From Gilvimarinus sp. 2_MG-2023 (GTDB lineage: Bacteria > Pseudomonadota > Gammaproteobacteria > Pseudomonadales > Cellvibrionaceae), in contig NZ_JAUOQM010000042.1 of assembly GCF_030547685.1 (NCBI RefSeq), positions 1-56,306 of the forward strand: a stretch of 56,306 nucleotides of DNA, read 5' to 3'. Below, piece by piece: positions 10,742 to 22,339 of the stretch. Within the stretch, counting starts at the first letter, position 1. The number at the start of each line of letters is the position of its first letter. Both the position numbers and the translations under genes were made by a program. The notes under the pieces are model-generated. The model searched no databases, was not told the origin of the DNA, and was given only the letters and a program-made list of their open reading frames with translations.

Positions 10742-13081
10742 TTGAGTAAAGCCAGTGCCAAGCAGGCAAAGAACAACAGCCCAGAGACCAACAACCTAAC
10801 CGGGCGCATTCTTCGCGAAGGCGCATTAATCGGCTTGGTGTGCGCTTGTGTCTTAATGCTGATTACCCTGGTGACCTACGATACCGGCGACCCAGGGTGG
10901 TCGCGCACCGGGGAAAATCTTCATGTGCAAAATGCCGGTGGCCCAGCTGGGGCTTGGTTTGCCGATGTTTGCTTTACCCTGTTCGGGTATCTGGCCTTTT
11001 TGTTTCCGTTAATGCTGGGTTACCGCGCTTGGTTGGTTTTTCGCGATCGCTCCCATCCTCCGCAGTTTGACCCGGTTTTAATCGGCCTGCGCACGGTTGG
11101 CTTAGTGTTGGTGATGGTGGCCGGCACTGGGCTGGCGGTACTGCATGTGGGCGGAAATGGTGGCGCTTTGCCCTTCTCCGATGGCGGTTATTTAGGCTTG
11201 TCCGTGGCCGAAGCGGTGGCAGGAGCATTCAGTCACACCGGTGGCACCTTATTGCTGTTTGCGGTGTTCTTTTTTGGGGTCACTATTTTTACCGACTTAT
11301 CTTGGTTGGGGCTGATGGATCGCATCGGTCTTTGGGTGCTTACCGGCAGTCGCAAGTTGGCTGAAAAGTGGACTCATTGGCGTCAGCACCGTGCGGAGCA
11401 ATACGAGGCCAATAAGCAACAGCGCGAACGCAAAGCGGCCATTGTGACTCGTAAAAAAGAAGAGGCTAAGCGCGTCCCCCCCAAGATTACCGAGCCTGCA
11501 CGCAAACCGGCACCGGTCAAACGTCCACCACCGGCCAAACAGGCTTCACTGTTTGAAAAAACCGATGCACCCGTGGGGGAAATGCCCGCCATTGAGCTGC
11601 TCGATCCGGCCGACAAGCACAGCGACAAAGCTTTCTCAAAAGAGTCGCTAGAGGCTATGTCGAAGTTATTGGAGCTTAAGCTCAAAGATTTCGGTATTGA
11701 AATTGAAGTCACATCGGTGCAACCAGGGCCTGTGGTGACTCGCTTTGAAATTAAGCCCGCTCCTGGTGTGAAGGCCAGCCGCATTACCAATCTCGCCAAA
11801 GATTTAGCCCGCTCGCTGGCGGTTATTAGTGTGCGTGTGGTGGAGGTGATTCCCGGTAAATCGGTAATGGGTATTGAGATCCCCAACGAACACCGCGAAA
11901 TGGTAAGACTCAGTGAGGTGATCGCCTCCGAGCCTTACGATCGCTCCAAGTCGCGCCTGACCATGGCGCTTGGCCACAATATAGCCGGCGAGCCGGTCAT
12001 TGCCGATTTGGCCAAAATGCCTCACCTGTTGGTGGCCGGTACCACCGGTTCGGGTAAGTCGGTAGGGGTTAACGTTATGTTGCTCTCGCTGCTGTACAAA
12101 TCTTCCCCCAAGGATGTGCGCCTTATTTTGGTGGATCCGAAAATGTTGGAGCTGTCGGTTTACGAGGGAATTCCTCACTTGCTGACCCCAGTGATCACCG
12201 ATATGAACGACGCCTCTAACGGTCTGCGTTGGTGTGTGGGCGAAATGGAGCGGCGCTATAAGTTGATGGCGGCTATGGGCGTACGCAACCTGGCGGGCTT
12301 TAACCGCAAAGTCAGTGAGGCAGAAAAAGCCGGTACGCCAATCGCTGATCCTTTGTTTAAGCCCGATGAGAATTTTGAAGCGGGCAGCGCCGAAGCCACG
12401 CCCCCTAACTTAGAAACACTGCCGGCTATTGTGGTGGTGATCGACGAATTCGCCGACATGATGATGATAGTCGGCAAAAAAGTGGAACAATTAATCGCCC
12501 GTATTGCCCAAAAAGCACGGGCGGCAGGAATTCACTTAATTTTGGCCACCCAAAGGCCGTCGGTGGATGTGATTACCGGTTTGATTAAAGCCAACGTGCC
12601 CACCCGTATGGCCTTTCAGGTGTCCAGTAAAATTGACTCGCGAACGATTCTGGATCAGGGCGGGGCAGAGCAACTCTTGGGCCACGGTGACATGCTCTAT
12701 TTACCGCCCGGCACCAGTGTGCCCGAGCGGGTGCACGGCGCCTTTGTGGACGACCACGAGGTGCATAATGTGGTATCGGATTGGAAAAAACGCGGCCAGC
12801 CGAATTATCTCGAGGAAGTCGTGGACGACAGCACCAACAGTATTCCGGTGCCGGGCTTACCTGGCGGTGAAGAGGGCAGTAACGATGAAGGCGATGCCCT
12901 CTACGATGAAGCCGTCGCTTTTGTGATTGACTCGCGCAAAGCCTCTATCTCGGGCGTCCAGCGCAAATTGCGCATTGGTTATAACCGTGCGGCACGCCTG
13001 ATTGAAACCATGGAGGCCGCCGGAGTGGTATCGGGGGCCGGACACAACGGCAATCGTGAAGTATTAGCCCCCAAAGGTTAA
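10742..13081 (+). CDS. ftsK: DNA translocase FtsK
   Basis: 779 residues starting at a TTG codon that is preceded by GGAGTAGGA at suitable spacing. The N-terminus carries four membrane segments (about 25-45, 75-98, 115-140 and 165-190). A short basic/proline linker (to about 270) replaces the very long linker of E. coli, as in Pseudomonas. The motor follows with Walker [13 protein letters not shown] near 432 and Walker [11 protein letters not shown], then the C-terminal winged-helix gamma domain (about 715-775, [16 protein letters not shown]) that reads KOPS. It anchors at the septum and pumps chromosome dimers to dif for XerCD. Its partner lolA follows at 66 bp. Confidence 0.97.
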   Translation: MSKASAKQAKNNSPETNNLTGRILREGALIGLVCACVLMLITLVTYDTGDPGWSRTGENLHVQNAGGPAGAWFADVCFTLFGYLAFLFPLMLGYRAWLVFRDRSHPPQFDPVLIGLRTVGLVLVMVAGTGLAVLHVGGNGGALPFSDGGYLGLSVAEAVAGAFSHTGGTLLLFAVFFFGVTIFTDLSWLGLMDRIGLWVLTGSRKLAEKWTHWRQHRAEQYEANKQQRERKAAIVTRKKEEAKRVPPKITEPARKPAPVKRPPPAKQASLFEKTDAPVGEMPAIELLDPADKHSDKAFSKESLEAMSKLLELKLKDFGIEIEVTSVQPGPVVTRFEIKPAPGVKASRITNLAKDLARSLAVISVRVVEVIPGKSVMGIEIPNEHREMVRLSEVIASEPYDRSKSRLTMALGHNIAGEPVIADLAKMPHLLVAGTTGSGKSVGVNVMLLSLLYKSSPKDVRLILVDPKMLELSVYEGIPHLLTPVITDMNDASNGLRWCVGEMERRYKLMAAMGVRNLAGFNRKVSEAEKAGTPIADPLFKPDENFEAGSAEATPPNLETLPAIVVVIDEFADMMMIVGKKVEQLIARIAQKARAAGIHLILATQRPSVDVITGLIKANVPTRMAFQVSSKIDSRTILDQGGAEQLLGHGDMLYLPPGTSVPERVHGAFVDDHEVHNVVSDWKKRGQPNYLEEVVDDSTNSIPVPGLPGGEEGSNDEGDALYDEAVAFVIDSRKASISGVQRKLRIGYNRAARLIETMEAAGVVSGAGHNGNREVLAPKG

Positions 13082-13147
13082 CGGGCATTGGTTGTGCTTG
13101 TGGCCGCCCAGACTTAACTGGGCAACCGCTTGAAAATTGAGGAAGTT

Positions 13148-13768
13148 ATGTCAAATATTCGATTGTGTGTCACCTTTGTAGCCGCGTTTTTGTTGGCTGT
13201 TAATGTTCAGGTGCGGGCCGCGACAGATGTCGAGGTTTTGGTGGGTAAATTAGCCCAAATTACCAGCATGAGTGGTCAGTTTGAGCAGGTGCTGTTGGAT
13301 GAAACCGGTGAGACGATTGAGTCCAGTCGGGGTCAGTTTGTATTGCAAAAGCCCGGTCGTTTTTACTGGCTGACTACCGAGCCGTTTGAGCAAGAGTTAA
13401 TCAGTGATGGCGAAACCATCTGGCTCTACGATCCAGATTTATTTCAAGTCACTGTGCGCGAGGTGAGCGAAGCCATGGACAAATCACCGGCTCACTTACT
13501 CAGCGCGAATGCCGCCACTTTGTCAAAAACCTATCAAGTTGAGCGTCAGAGCCAAAATGAATTCACCCTGACACCGAAAGAGCCGCAGGCTCTGTTCGAT
13601 ACCCTGGTCATCGGTTTTGACGATAATAGCGTGGGTCTTATCCGACTCAATGATGCCTTGGGTCAAAGCACCGTGATTACGCTTGCGGATACGCAACTGA
13701 ATCAACCGGTTGACGCGTCACAGTTTCAATTTGTCGTGCCGCAAGATGTCGATGTGTTAGTCGATTAA
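13148..13768 (+). CDS. lolA: Outer-membrane lipoprotein carrier protein LolA
   Basis: 206 residues from the ATG at 13148, which has GAGGAA a few bases upstream; a TTG at 13130 in the same frame would overlap that ribosome site and is rejected. The first ~24 residues are a Sec signal peptide ending in VRA. The mature protein has the LolA pattern: [28 protein letters not shown], and [16 protein letters not shown]. It carries lipoproteins across the periplasm from LolCDE to LolB. It lies between ftsK and rarA, the conserved order, and overlaps neither; the rarA start is one base after its stop. Confidence 0.95.
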   Translation: MSNIRLCVTFVAAFLLAVNVQVRAATDVEVLVGKLAQITSMSGQFEQVLLDETGETIESSRGQFVLQKPGRFYWLTTEPFEQELISDGETIWLYDPDLFQVTVREVSEAMDKSPAHLLSANAATLSKTYQVERQSQNEFTLTPKEPQALFDTLVIGFDDNSVGLIRLNDALGQSTVITLADTQLNQPVDASQFQFVVPQDVDVLVD

Positions 13769-13769
13769 T

Positions 13770-15110
13770 ATGAACGATTTGTTTGCCCAAGAGGGGCCAG
13801 CACAACCCTTAGCGGCGCGAATGCGACCGCGCACGCTCGATGAATACATTGGCCAGGAGCATATACTCGGTAGGGGCAAACCCCTGCGCGAAGCGGTGGA
13901 CAAAGGCCAGCTGCATTCGATGATTTTGTGGGGACCACCGGGTGTGGGGAAAACCTCCTTGGCCAAGCTGTTTGCCGAGCGAGCCGATGCGCGCTTTGAA
14001 ACCATCTCCGCGGTATTGGCCGGGGTAAAAGATATTCGGCGCGCGGTTGAATTGGCCCAGCAAGAGCGGCAAATGCGCGGCCGTCAAACCATTTTGTTTG
14101 TCGATGAGGTGCACCGGTTTAACAAATCGCAGCAAGATGCTTTTTTACCCTATGTGGAAGACGGCACCTTTATTTTTATCGGCGCCACCACCGAGAATCC
14201 CTCCTTTGAGCTCAACAACGCGCTCTTGTCCCGTTGCCGGGTCTATGTGTTGCGCTCTTTGCCCCAAGAGTCACTGCTGCGAGTAATTGAACAGGCAATT
14301 GCCGATGAGCGCGGCTTTGCGGCCGATATAGAGGTGGACACCGAAACCCGCGAGCGTTTAGCGGCCGCCGCCGATGGCGATGCCCGCCGGGCACTCAACC
14401 TGCTGCAGGTGGCGGCGGATTTGGCTCGGGATGAGAACGGCCGCAATATTGTTGATGGCCAAGTGTTGGCCGAAGTGGTGGGGGGGGATGTACGCCGCTT
14501 CGACAAAGGCGGCGATCTTTTTTACGAGCAAATCTCCGCTATGCACAAAGCCGTGCGCGGCTCCTCACCGGACGGCGCTCTGTACTGGATGGCGCGTATG
14601 CTTGATGGTGGCTGTGACCCGCTGTATATCGCAAGACGGGTAGTGCGTATGGCCAGTGAAGACATTGGCAATGCCGACCCGCGCGGTCTATCGCTGGCAC
14701 TGGCGGCTTGGGATACCCAGGAGCGGCTCGGCAGCCCGGAAGGTGAACTGGCCATCGCCCAGGCGATTAGTTACCTCGCCTGCGCGCCGAAAAGCAACGC
14801 GGTGTATAATGCGTTTAATCAAGTCATGGCCGATGTACGCAGTGACCCGGCTTACGATGTTCCCATGCATTTGCGCAATGCCCCGACGGCACTGATGAAA
14901 GATATGGCTTACGGTCAAGAATACCGCTACGCCCATACCGAGCCGGGTGCCTATGCCGCCGGCGAGGTTTATCTGCCAGAGGAAATAGCCTCGCGCCGCT
15001 ACTATCAGCCCACCGATCGCGGGTTGGAAGGTAAAATCAGCGATAAGCTGGAGTATTTGCGTCAGTTGGATGACAGCAGCCCAATAAGGCGCTACTTACA
15101 CGAGGATTAA
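13770..15110 (+). CDS. rarA: Replication-associated recombination protein RarA (MgsA)
   Basis: 446 residues, AAA+ clamp-loader-like ATPase. Walker A GPPGVGKT lies at 55-62, Walker B FVDEVH at 110-115, the sensor stretch [14 protein letters not shown] after that, and the C-terminal MgsA tetramerisation domain from about 250 ([21 protein letters not shown]). It acts at stalled forks with SSB and RecA. It starts one base after the lolA stop, so translation is probably coupled, and crcB follows two bases after its own stop. Nothing is missing. Confidence 0.97.
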   Translation: MNDLFAQEGPAQPLAARMRPRTLDEYIGQEHILGRGKPLREAVDKGQLHSMILWGPPGVGKTSLAKLFAERADARFETISAVLAGVKDIRRAVELAQQERQMRGRQTILFVDEVHRFNKSQQDAFLPYVEDGTFIFIGATTENPSFELNNALLSRCRVYVLRSLPQESLLRVIEQAIADERGFAADIEVDTETRERLAAAADGDARRALNLLQVAADLARDENGRNIVDGQVLAEVVGGDVRRFDKGGDLFYEQISAMHKAVRGSSPDGALYWMARMLDGGCDPLYIARRVVRMASEDIGNADPRGLSLALAAWDTQERLGSPEGELAIAQAISYLACAPKSNAVYNAFNQVMADVRSDPAYDVPMHLRNAPTALMKDMAYGQEYRYAHTEPGAYAAGEVYLPEEIASRRYYQPTDRGLEGKISDKLEYLRQLDDSSPIRRYLHED

Positions 15111-15112
15111 CC

Positions 15113-16815
<1,703 letters not shown>

Positions 16816-16839
16816 GTGTAAGTTAGCGTAAGGAGTTAA

Positions 16840-18228
16840 GTGGTGGAGTATTTCCCTTTCTTTATGCATCTGCGCGGTCGCCCCGTGCTACTGGTGGGAG
16901 GGGGGGATATTGCCATCCGCAAGGCTCGTTTGCTGAACAAAGCGGGCGCGCGGTTACAGGTGGTCAGCCGCGAGGTTGCCCCTGAGCTCGAAGCTATAGT
17001 GCGTGACGGCGGCGGCAGTATCCGAGTGGGGGAGTTTACCCCCGATGACCTCAACGCCGTGGTGTTAGTGCTGGCCGCCACCGATAATGCCGAAGTTAAC
17101 CGCAACATTTCCGAGCACGCTCAAGCCCGTCAATTACCTGTTAACGTTGTAGATAGCCCCGAGCTATGCACCGTGATTACCCCCGCTATTGTCGATCGTT
17201 CGCCACTGATGATTGCCATCTCCAGCGGGGGTGAGGCACCGGTATTGGCGCGCCGGGTACGCGCCCAGCTAGAACAGTGGCTGCCCACCAGTTACGGACG
17301 TTTAGCCGGTCTTGCCAGTCGTTTCCGTCAGGCGGTAAAAGATAAATTTAGCGATGGCGATCAGCGCCGGCGCTTTTGGGAACAAGTGCTTAGCGGCCCA
17401 ATCGCTGAACAGGTCTACGCCGGTAAAGACGAGCAAGCCGATCGTATGCTGCGCGAGCAATTGGCGCAGCAAAATGACACGGTCGGCGGCGAGGTGTATT
17501 TAGTCGGCGGCGGGCCAGGGGATCCCGAGCTGCTCACCTTAAAAGCCTTGCGTTTAATGCAGCAGGCCGAAGTGGTTCTGTACGATCGCTTGGTCTCCGA
17601 TGAGGTGATGGAGTTAGTGCGGCGCGATGCCGATCGCATCTACGTGGGTAAAAAACGCAGTGAACACGCCGTGCCTCAGCCCGATATCAATCAGCTATTG
17701 GTAGACTTGGCTCAGCAGGGTAAGCGAGTGCTGCGTCTAAAAGGCGGCGATCCCTTTATTTTTGGTCGCGGCGGTGAAGAAATAGAGCTTTTGGCCGCCA
17801 ACCACATTCCCTTTCAAGTTGTGCCGGGTATTACCGCGGCCTCTGGCTGTGCCGCTTATGCGGGTATACCGTTAACCCACCGCGATCACGCACAATCCGT
17901 GCGTTTTATTACCGGCCATCTAAAAAACAATAACCCAAATTTAAGCTGGCCCGAGCTGGCACAACCGGGGCAAACTTTGGTGTTTTATATGGGCTTGTTG
18001 GGTCTAAAAGAAATTGCCCAGCAGCTTATGCACAATGGCCGATCGGCCTCTACCCCAGTAGCGCTGATTGAAAAAGGCACCACAGATGAACAACGTGTGA
18101 TCGTCGCTACTTTAGACACCATCAATGCCAAAGTGGAAGATTTGGGTGCCAATGGGCCAACACTGATTATCGTTGGCGAAGTGGTCTCTTTACGCGAACA
18201 GTTAGATTGGTTTGGCACAAACCGCTAA
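16840..18228 (+). CDS. cysG: Siroheme synthase CysG (fused dehydrogenase/ferrochelatase and methyltransferase)
   Basis: 462 residues, full trifunctional CysG. The N-terminal NAD-dependent precorrin-2 dehydrogenase/ferrochelatase part (1 to about 150) has [16 protein letters not shown] and the serine-rich [13 protein letters not shown] near 119-131. The uroporphyrinogen-III methyltransferase part starts near 215 with [17 protein letters not shown], then [16 protein letters not shown] and [22 protein letters not shown]. It makes siroheme for sulfite and nitrite reductases. Two adjacent GTG codons (16840, 16843) follow an AAGGAG; the second has the better spacing, so the start may be one codon later. 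It fits the cysteine theme with cysK at 28 kb. Confidence 0.96.
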   Translation: MVEYFPFFMHLRGRPVLLVGGGDIAIRKARLLNKAGARLQVVSREVAPELEAIVRDGGGSIRVGEFTPDDLNAVVLVLAATDNAEVNRNISEHAQARQLPVNVVDSPELCTVITPAIVDRSPLMIAISSGGEAPVLARRVRAQLEQWLPTSYGRLAGLASRFRQAVKDKFSDGDQRRRFWEQVLSGPIAEQVYAGKDEQADRMLREQLAQQNDTVGGEVYLVGGGPGDPELLTLKALRLMQQAEVVLYDRLVSDEVMELVRRDADRIYVGKKRSEHAVPQPDINQLLVDLAQQGKRVLRLKGGDPFIFGRGGEEIELLAANHIPFQVVPGITAASGCAAYAGIPLTHRDHAQSVRFITGHLKNNNPNLSWPELAQPGQTLVFYMGLLGLKEIAQQLMHNGRSASTPVALIEKGTTDEQRVIVATLDTINAKVEDLGANGPTLIIVGEVVSLREQLDWFGTNR

Positions 18229-18318
18229 AATTGTGAATTAAAACGCGTTTTTGGATAAAATACATACAGTTTTTGATATTTGGCCGATAGCCATCATACT
18301 CAACTGATAAGTGTATTT

Positions 18319-18555
18319 ATGGTTTACTTAGGACCCATTACAAGATTATCCCCGCTAACCAAGCCCAAGCCTGCCACCGGCTATGAGCCCGATAAAGACT
18401 TGCTAATTGATAAGCGCTTGCCCGATTCTAGCCCCCCCAAGCTAGAGCGGCGACGGGGTGATCGGCGCAAAAAACAAAGAACATCTGTTCTCGATTCGCG
18501 CGCCGGTCAGGATCGACGTCGTGAAAATGCGCCTAATATTGATCTCGAAGTGTAA
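18319..18555 (+). CDS. Small basic protein of unknown function
   Basis: 78 residues from the ATG at 18319; a TTG at 18280 in frame would give 91. The N-terminus is MVYLGPITRLSPLTKPKP and the second half carries two arginine clusters, ERRRGDRRKKQR and SRAGQDRRREN, spaced about 16 residues apart. There is no signal peptide, membrane segment or known domain. Similar R-x-G-x-DRR repeats occur in short gammaproteobacterial proteins of no known function. It is between cysG and gor on the same strand. It could bind nucleic acid, but that is only a guess from charge. Confidence 0.6.
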   Translation: MVYLGPITRLSPLTKPKPATGYEPDKDLLIDKRLPDSSPPKLERRRGDRRKKQRTSVLDSRAGQDRRRENAPNIDLEV

Positions 18556-18612
18556 CAGCCGTACTCTTAAGCACTCTAATGAGTGAATTCACCTCTTTGT
18601 TGGACAGATCAA

Positions 18613-19992
18613 ATGGGCACTACAATAGCGACAGAAACCTATGATTTATTAGTAATCGGCGCAGGTTCCGGCGGTGTTCGCGCCAGCCGGGTGGCCGCGA
18701 GTTTGGGCGCAAAAGTGGCCGTGATTGAAGAGCGAGCACTAGGGGGCACCTGTGTTAATGTCGGTTGTATTCCCAAAAAGTTATTCGTATACGCCAGCCA
18801 ATTTAACGAGCAGTTTGAGCGCGGTAAGGCTTACGGGTGGCAAGCGAATGATATTCACTTTAACTGGCCAATCTTGCGCGATAACACACAGCAGGAAATC
18901 CAACGGTTAAACGGTGTTTACGGTCGAATCCTGGACAATGCCGGCGTCACCTTACTGCGCGGTCACGCCCGGCTTTTGGGTGATGGCCAGGTACAGGTAG
19001 AAGATACCGTTTATCGGGCTAAGCGTATTATTTTGGCCGTTGGTGGCTGGCCGTTTATCCCCGATCTTCCCGGTCGCGAACACGCAATTACCTCAAATGA
19101 GATTTTTACTCTGCCAGAGCTGCCAGAGCGAGTTGTAGTCGTCGGCGGCGGCTATATCGCCTGTGAATTTGCCGGCTTTCTTAATGGCTTGGGGGTAGAT
19201 ACACACCTTATCTATCGCGGCGATTTAATACTGCGCGGCTTTGACGATGACATTCGTCAGTTAATGCTCGAACAAATGCGCCATAAAGGCGTGCAGGTTC
19301 ATTTGCAAACGGATATCGATGCCATAGAGAAAACCTCGACCGGGCAGCTGAATTTGGCGTTAAATAATGACAGCGAGATGCAAGCCGGTGCGGTGATCTA
19401 CGCCACAGGTCGCAAGCCATTACTGGATAACCTAGGGTTAGAAAATACCCAGGCCACCACAAGTAAAAGTGGTGCCCTTACCGTCGGGGATGACTATCAA
19501 ACCGCAGAGCCCAATCTCTACGCCATCGGTGATGCTATAGACCGGCTGGCTCTGACGCCTGTGGCTCTGGCAGAGGGTATGGACTTAGCACATCGATTAT
19601 ACGGGAAAACCGGCCAAGGCCCGGGAGCTGTCGATTACCCACTGGTGCCCACTGCTGTGTTTACCCAACCCAACATTGCCACCGTGGGTTTAACCGAGAA
19701 TCAGGCCCAACAAAACAGCGTAGAGTACGATGTTTATCGAGCAAGCTTTACACCATTACCTCTGACCCTGTCACAGAGTTCTGAGAAAGTTATGGTAAAA
19801 TTATTGGTCGAGCGAGCGAGTGATAAAGTCATAGGCTGCCATATGGTGGGGGCTGAGGCTGGTGAAATCATTCAAGGCCTAGCAGTGGCCATGACGGCTG
19901 GGGCCACCAAGGCTGATTTTGACCGCACCATAGGTATCCACCCAACAGTAGCGGAAGAGTTTGTGACCCTGCGCGAGCCGGTTACCAAGTAG
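18613..19992 (+). CDS. gor: Glutathione-disulfide reductase
   Basis: 459 residues from the ATG at 18613; an in-frame GTG at 18583 is less likely. FAD site GAGSGGVRASR, redox pair GGTCVNVGCIPKK (Cys47/Cys52), NADPH-binding VVGGGYIACEFAGFLNGLG followed by an arginine pair in YRGDLILR that selects NADPH, the second FAD motif YAIGDAIDR, and C-terminal IGIHPTVAEE with catalytic His443 and Glu448. It keeps glutathione reduced in the cytoplasm. This arginine pair and the overall alignment favour Gor over lipoamide dehydrogenase or trypanothione reductase. NADPH would come from zwf at 44 kb. Confidence 0.94.
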   Translation: MGTTIATETYDLLVIGAGSGGVRASRVAASLGAKVAVIEERALGGTCVNVGCIPKKLFVYASQFNEQFERGKAYGWQANDIHFNWPILRDNTQQEIQRLNGVYGRILDNAGVTLLRGHARLLGDGQVQVEDTVYRAKRIILAVGGWPFIPDLPGREHAITSNEIFTLPELPERVVVVGGGYIACEFAGFLNGLGVDTHLIYRGDLILRGFDDDIRQLMLEQMRHKGVQVHLQTDIDAIEKTSTGQLNLALNNDSEMQAGAVIYATGRKPLLDNLGLENTQATTSKSGALTVGDDYQTAEPNLYAIGDAIDRLALTPVALAEGMDLAHRLYGKTGQGPGAVDYPLVPTAVFTQPNIATVGLTENQAQQNSVEYDVYRASFTPLPLTLSQSSEKVMVKLLVERASDKVIGCHMVGAEAGEIIQGLAVAMTAGATKADFDRTIGIHPTVAEEFVTLREPVTK

Positions 19993-20104
19993 GGGGTATC
20001 TCTTGACCCCGTGGGCACTAAGGTAAACAAACAATTCGTAGCGTCATAAAGTTTTGGTATATTTAAGTTTTCGAAGACTAACGACAATAGAAAGGAGTTC
20101 AATA

Positions 20105-20551
20105 ATGGCTATTCGATTGAATAAAACACTGTCTTTAATCGCAGCGGCGGCACTGACTTTCGGTGCGGTAAATGCCCAGGCGCGCGATGAAGGCCTAATG
20201 TTGCCGATTCAGGATGTCTTGACTGAATACACAGACAAGCTCGATAGCGATATTAAGTTGTATTTTGGCGAGCAAGCTTACCCCGCACCCAGTAAAAAAT
20301 TGGGCAGCTTCACCAGTAACAAAAAAACCAAGGCCGTTTTTAAGTCTGATGAGGAAGCGTGTTCTTGGGCTATGCTATCGGCGTTGATTGCACTGCAAGA
20401 GCGGGCTGTGCGTGAAGGTGGTAATGCTGTGGTTGATATCGTTAGCTACTACAAGAAAAACGAAATGAGCAGCGAAACTCAGTACGAGTGTCATGCCGGT
20501 AAAATCATGGCCGGTGTTGCCATGCGTGGACGAGTAGTCACCATAGACTAA
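20105..20551 (+). CDS. Small periplasmic protein (often mislabelled excinuclease subunit)
   Basis: 148 residues from the ATG at 20105, which has a perfect AAAGGAG. Residues 1-23 are a Sec signal peptide ending AQA. The mature part has LMLPIQDVL, then FGEQAYPAP, FTSNKKTKAVFKSDEEACSWAMLSALIALQERA, GGNAVVDIVSYYKKNE and ECHAGKIMAGVAMRG. I recall this pattern from a family in Pseudomonas and marine gammaproteobacteria that databases often call 'excinuclease ATPase subunit', a label with no support in the sequence. Two cysteines (in EEACSW and YECHAG) could form a disulfide. The GGNAVVD stretch recalls YbjQ/lipoprotein folds. Function is unknown. A strong terminator follows. Confidence 0.8.
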   Translation: MAIRLNKTLSLIAAAALTFGAVNAQARDEGLMLPIQDVLTEYTDKLDSDIKLYFGEQAYPAPSKKLGSFTSNKKTKAVFKSDEEACSWAMLSALIALQERAVREGGNAVVDIVSYYKKNEMSSETQYECHAGKIMAGVAMRGRVVTID

Positions 20552-20592
20552 CCAACCACTGACGACTAGTTTATCTCAATTTGCTCTAGAAG

Positions 20593-20625
20593 AAAGGCGC
20601 TCTATCGCAGAGCGCCTTTTTTTTT
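20593..20625 (+). terminator. Rho-independent terminator after the periplasmic protein gene
   Basis: GGCGCTCT (20596-20603), five-base loop, AGAGCGCC (20609-20616), then nine T. It is 42 bp downstream of the stop codon. Confidence 0.93.
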
Positions 20626-21050
20626 GCCTCATGATATCGGTCAAAAATCCCACTTGCACACTCTGAGTGCGCCTCTAATTTTATGCACTGCCACAAATGC
20701 TCGTCTCTGGTGCGAGCGTTGCGCCTTCGTCTGGGGCAAATATCTAAATGTGTGGGCAAAACAGTGCATGGGCGGGACTAAATGTAAACCCAAGCCACTG
20801 TCTGTTTTTTAAGTTCTAGGTTTTTTTCTACAGTTCTAAGTTGTTGAAAAATAATAATAATAAAGTTTTTTGTGCAATGTTAAAGCTGGCTGGCATATGC
20901 CTTGCTCTACCCCTTGCGCCGATGTGGGTGACACAAAAAAACAGAAATCCAGCGCACAGTAAAAGCTCACAGATAAGTTTCAAAAACTTAGAACCAAAAT
21001 AGCGCGGCGGGAAGAAAACAAAACCTAAACAACGAGCTAGGAGATAGGCA
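20626..21050 (+). promoter_or_regulatory. Porin upstream region with three copies of GTTCTARGTT
   Basis: No gene is supported here. Two direct copies, GTTCTAGGTTTTTT (20813-20826) and GTTCTAAGTTGTTG (20833-20846), are spaced exactly 20 bp, about two helical turns. A third copy, inverted, is at 20981-20994 (GTTCTAAGTTTTTG on the minus strand), about 60 bp before the porin start. An AATAAT-rich stretch separates them. Such an arrangement is what a cooperative transcription factor or looping repressor would use. The regulator is not identifiable. A Shine-Dalgarno (CTAGGAGA) precedes the porin ATG. Confidence 0.6.
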
Positions 21051-22247
21051 ATGAAAAAGCAATTGGTTTTGGCCTTGGGGGCCGCAGGATTAATGAGCGC
21101 GTTTGCAGCACAAGCACAAGAGGCTGCCAGTATTAAAGAAGCACTGACACAGGGAGATGTGAAGTTAAATTTTCGTCTGCGTTATGAGGATGTCAATTGG
21201 GATGGACTGACCGACTCGGATGCATTAACACTACGTACCCGATTAAGCTTCACCTCGCAAAGCTACCAAGGCTTTGGCTTAACGCTGGAGATGGACGATG
21301 TCCAAGAGCTGCTGGATGCCGATTATCGCACCGCTGGCAATGATGCCCTAAACCCAGGTACGGCGATTATTGCCGACCCCGCAGGTACAGAAGTTAACCA
21401 AACCTTTCTATCTTATCAGGCTCCCGCTAAAACCACGATTAAATATGGCCGTCAGCGAATACTGTTGGATAATCAGCGGTTTATTGGCGGCGTAGGCTGG
21501 CGTCAAAACGAGCAGACTTACGATGCCTTCTCTCTCAGTAATAAAGCACTTGAAGACGGCACCTTTTTCTATGCCTATGTGCACAATGTTAATCGCATTT
21601 TTGGTGAAGATAACCCCATTGGGGATCACAAACACGAAGCACATTTAATCAATTTTAATTACGCCGGCTGGGATGCTGGCAAGCTGTCGCTTTATGCCTA
21701 TTTGTTGGATAACGAAACCGCTGCGGCCTTGTCAAGCGACAGTGTTGGGGTGCGATGGGCAGGTAAGGCGGGTGAGTCTGTAGGCTACACACTGGAATAC
21801 GCCATCCAGTCAGATGCTGGCGATAATCCTGTTTCTTATGATGCCAATTATCTTTTGGCAGAAGCTTCAGTAAAATTCAGTGGCGTTAGCATAAAAGGCG
21901 GCTACGAAGTCCTCGGCTCAGACGATGGCGTGGTTGCATTCAGTACACCATTGGCAACCTTGCACAAATTTCAGGGTTGGACGGATCGGTTCTTAGGCAC
22001 GCCAGCGGCGGGGGTTGAAGATCTTTATGTGGGTGTGTCCGGCGCCCTGGGTGGGGTGAAGTTAGCAGCTACCTACCACGATTTAAGCGCGGAGTATGGC
22101 AGTACCGATTATGGTCAGGAGATCGACATCTCTGCAGCGAAAAAAATCGGACCCGTAACACTGCTGGTTAAGTACGCCGATTATCAAGCCGATGATTTTG
22201 GTTCGAACACGCAAAAGCTGTGGGTTATGCTAAACGCGACCTTTTAA
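21051..22247 (+). CDS. Outer-membrane porin, alginate-export (AlgE)-like beta-barrel
   Basis: 398 residues. Signal peptide of about 22 residues ends in AQA. The mature protein alternates polar and aromatic strands and ends in LNATF, the C-terminal phenylalanine signature for BamA-dependent insertion. Strand patterns such as KLNFRLRYEDVNW, TLRTRLSFTS and IKYGRQRILLDNQRFIGGVGWRQNEQTYDAF resemble the alginate-export/AlgE-like porin family. It likely lets sugars or oligosaccharides or acidic solutes pass the outer membrane. No sugar-utilisation genes adjoin, so the substrate is unknown. Its upstream region carries a triple repeat and its 3' end a bidirectional terminator, so it is probably a single, separately regulated gene. 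Confidence 0.85.
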   Translation: MKKQLVLALGAAGLMSAFAAQAQEAASIKEALTQGDVKLNFRLRYEDVNWDGLTDSDALTLRTRLSFTSQSYQGFGLTLEMDDVQELLDADYRTAGNDALNPGTAIIADPAGTEVNQTFLSYQAPAKTTIKYGRQRILLDNQRFIGGVGWRQNEQTYDAFSLSNKALEDGTFFYAYVHNVNRIFGEDNPIGDHKHEAHLINFNYAGWDAGKLSLYAYLLDNETAAALSSDSVGVRWAGKAGESVGYTLEYAIQSDAGDNPVSYDANYLLAEASVKFSGVSIKGGYEVLGSDDGVVAFSTPLATLHKFQGWTDRFLGTPAAGVEDLYVGVSGALGGVKLAATYHDLSAEYGSTDYGQEIDISAAKKIGPVTLLVKYADYQADDFGSNTQKLWVMLNATF

Positions 22248-22304
22248 GTCATTATTGTAGTCGTGTATTAACGCAACACAGACAAATATATATTTTTCAG
22301 TCTG

Positions 22305-22339
22305 TCAAAAAATGGCCCCAATATTATGGGGCCATTTTT
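22305..22339 (+). terminator. Bidirectional terminator between porin and membrane-protein gene
   Basis: AAAAAATGGCCCC (22307-22319), an eight-base loop, then GGGGCCATTTTTTT. The stem is symmetrical with A-run and T-run, so it can end transcripts from both convergent genes; the minus-strand stop codon at 22340 abuts it. Confidence 0.92.

Noticed and set aside
13106-13123. Hairpin GCCCAG-ACTTAA-CTGGGC before lolA as a terminator
   Set aside because: No T-run follows; it lies in the ftsK-lolA spacer and is probably not a terminator.
20624-20812. 62-codon plus-strand ORF after the terminator
   Set aside because: Starts inside terminator T-run context, no ribosome site, composition unlike coding sequence; next to regulatory repeats.
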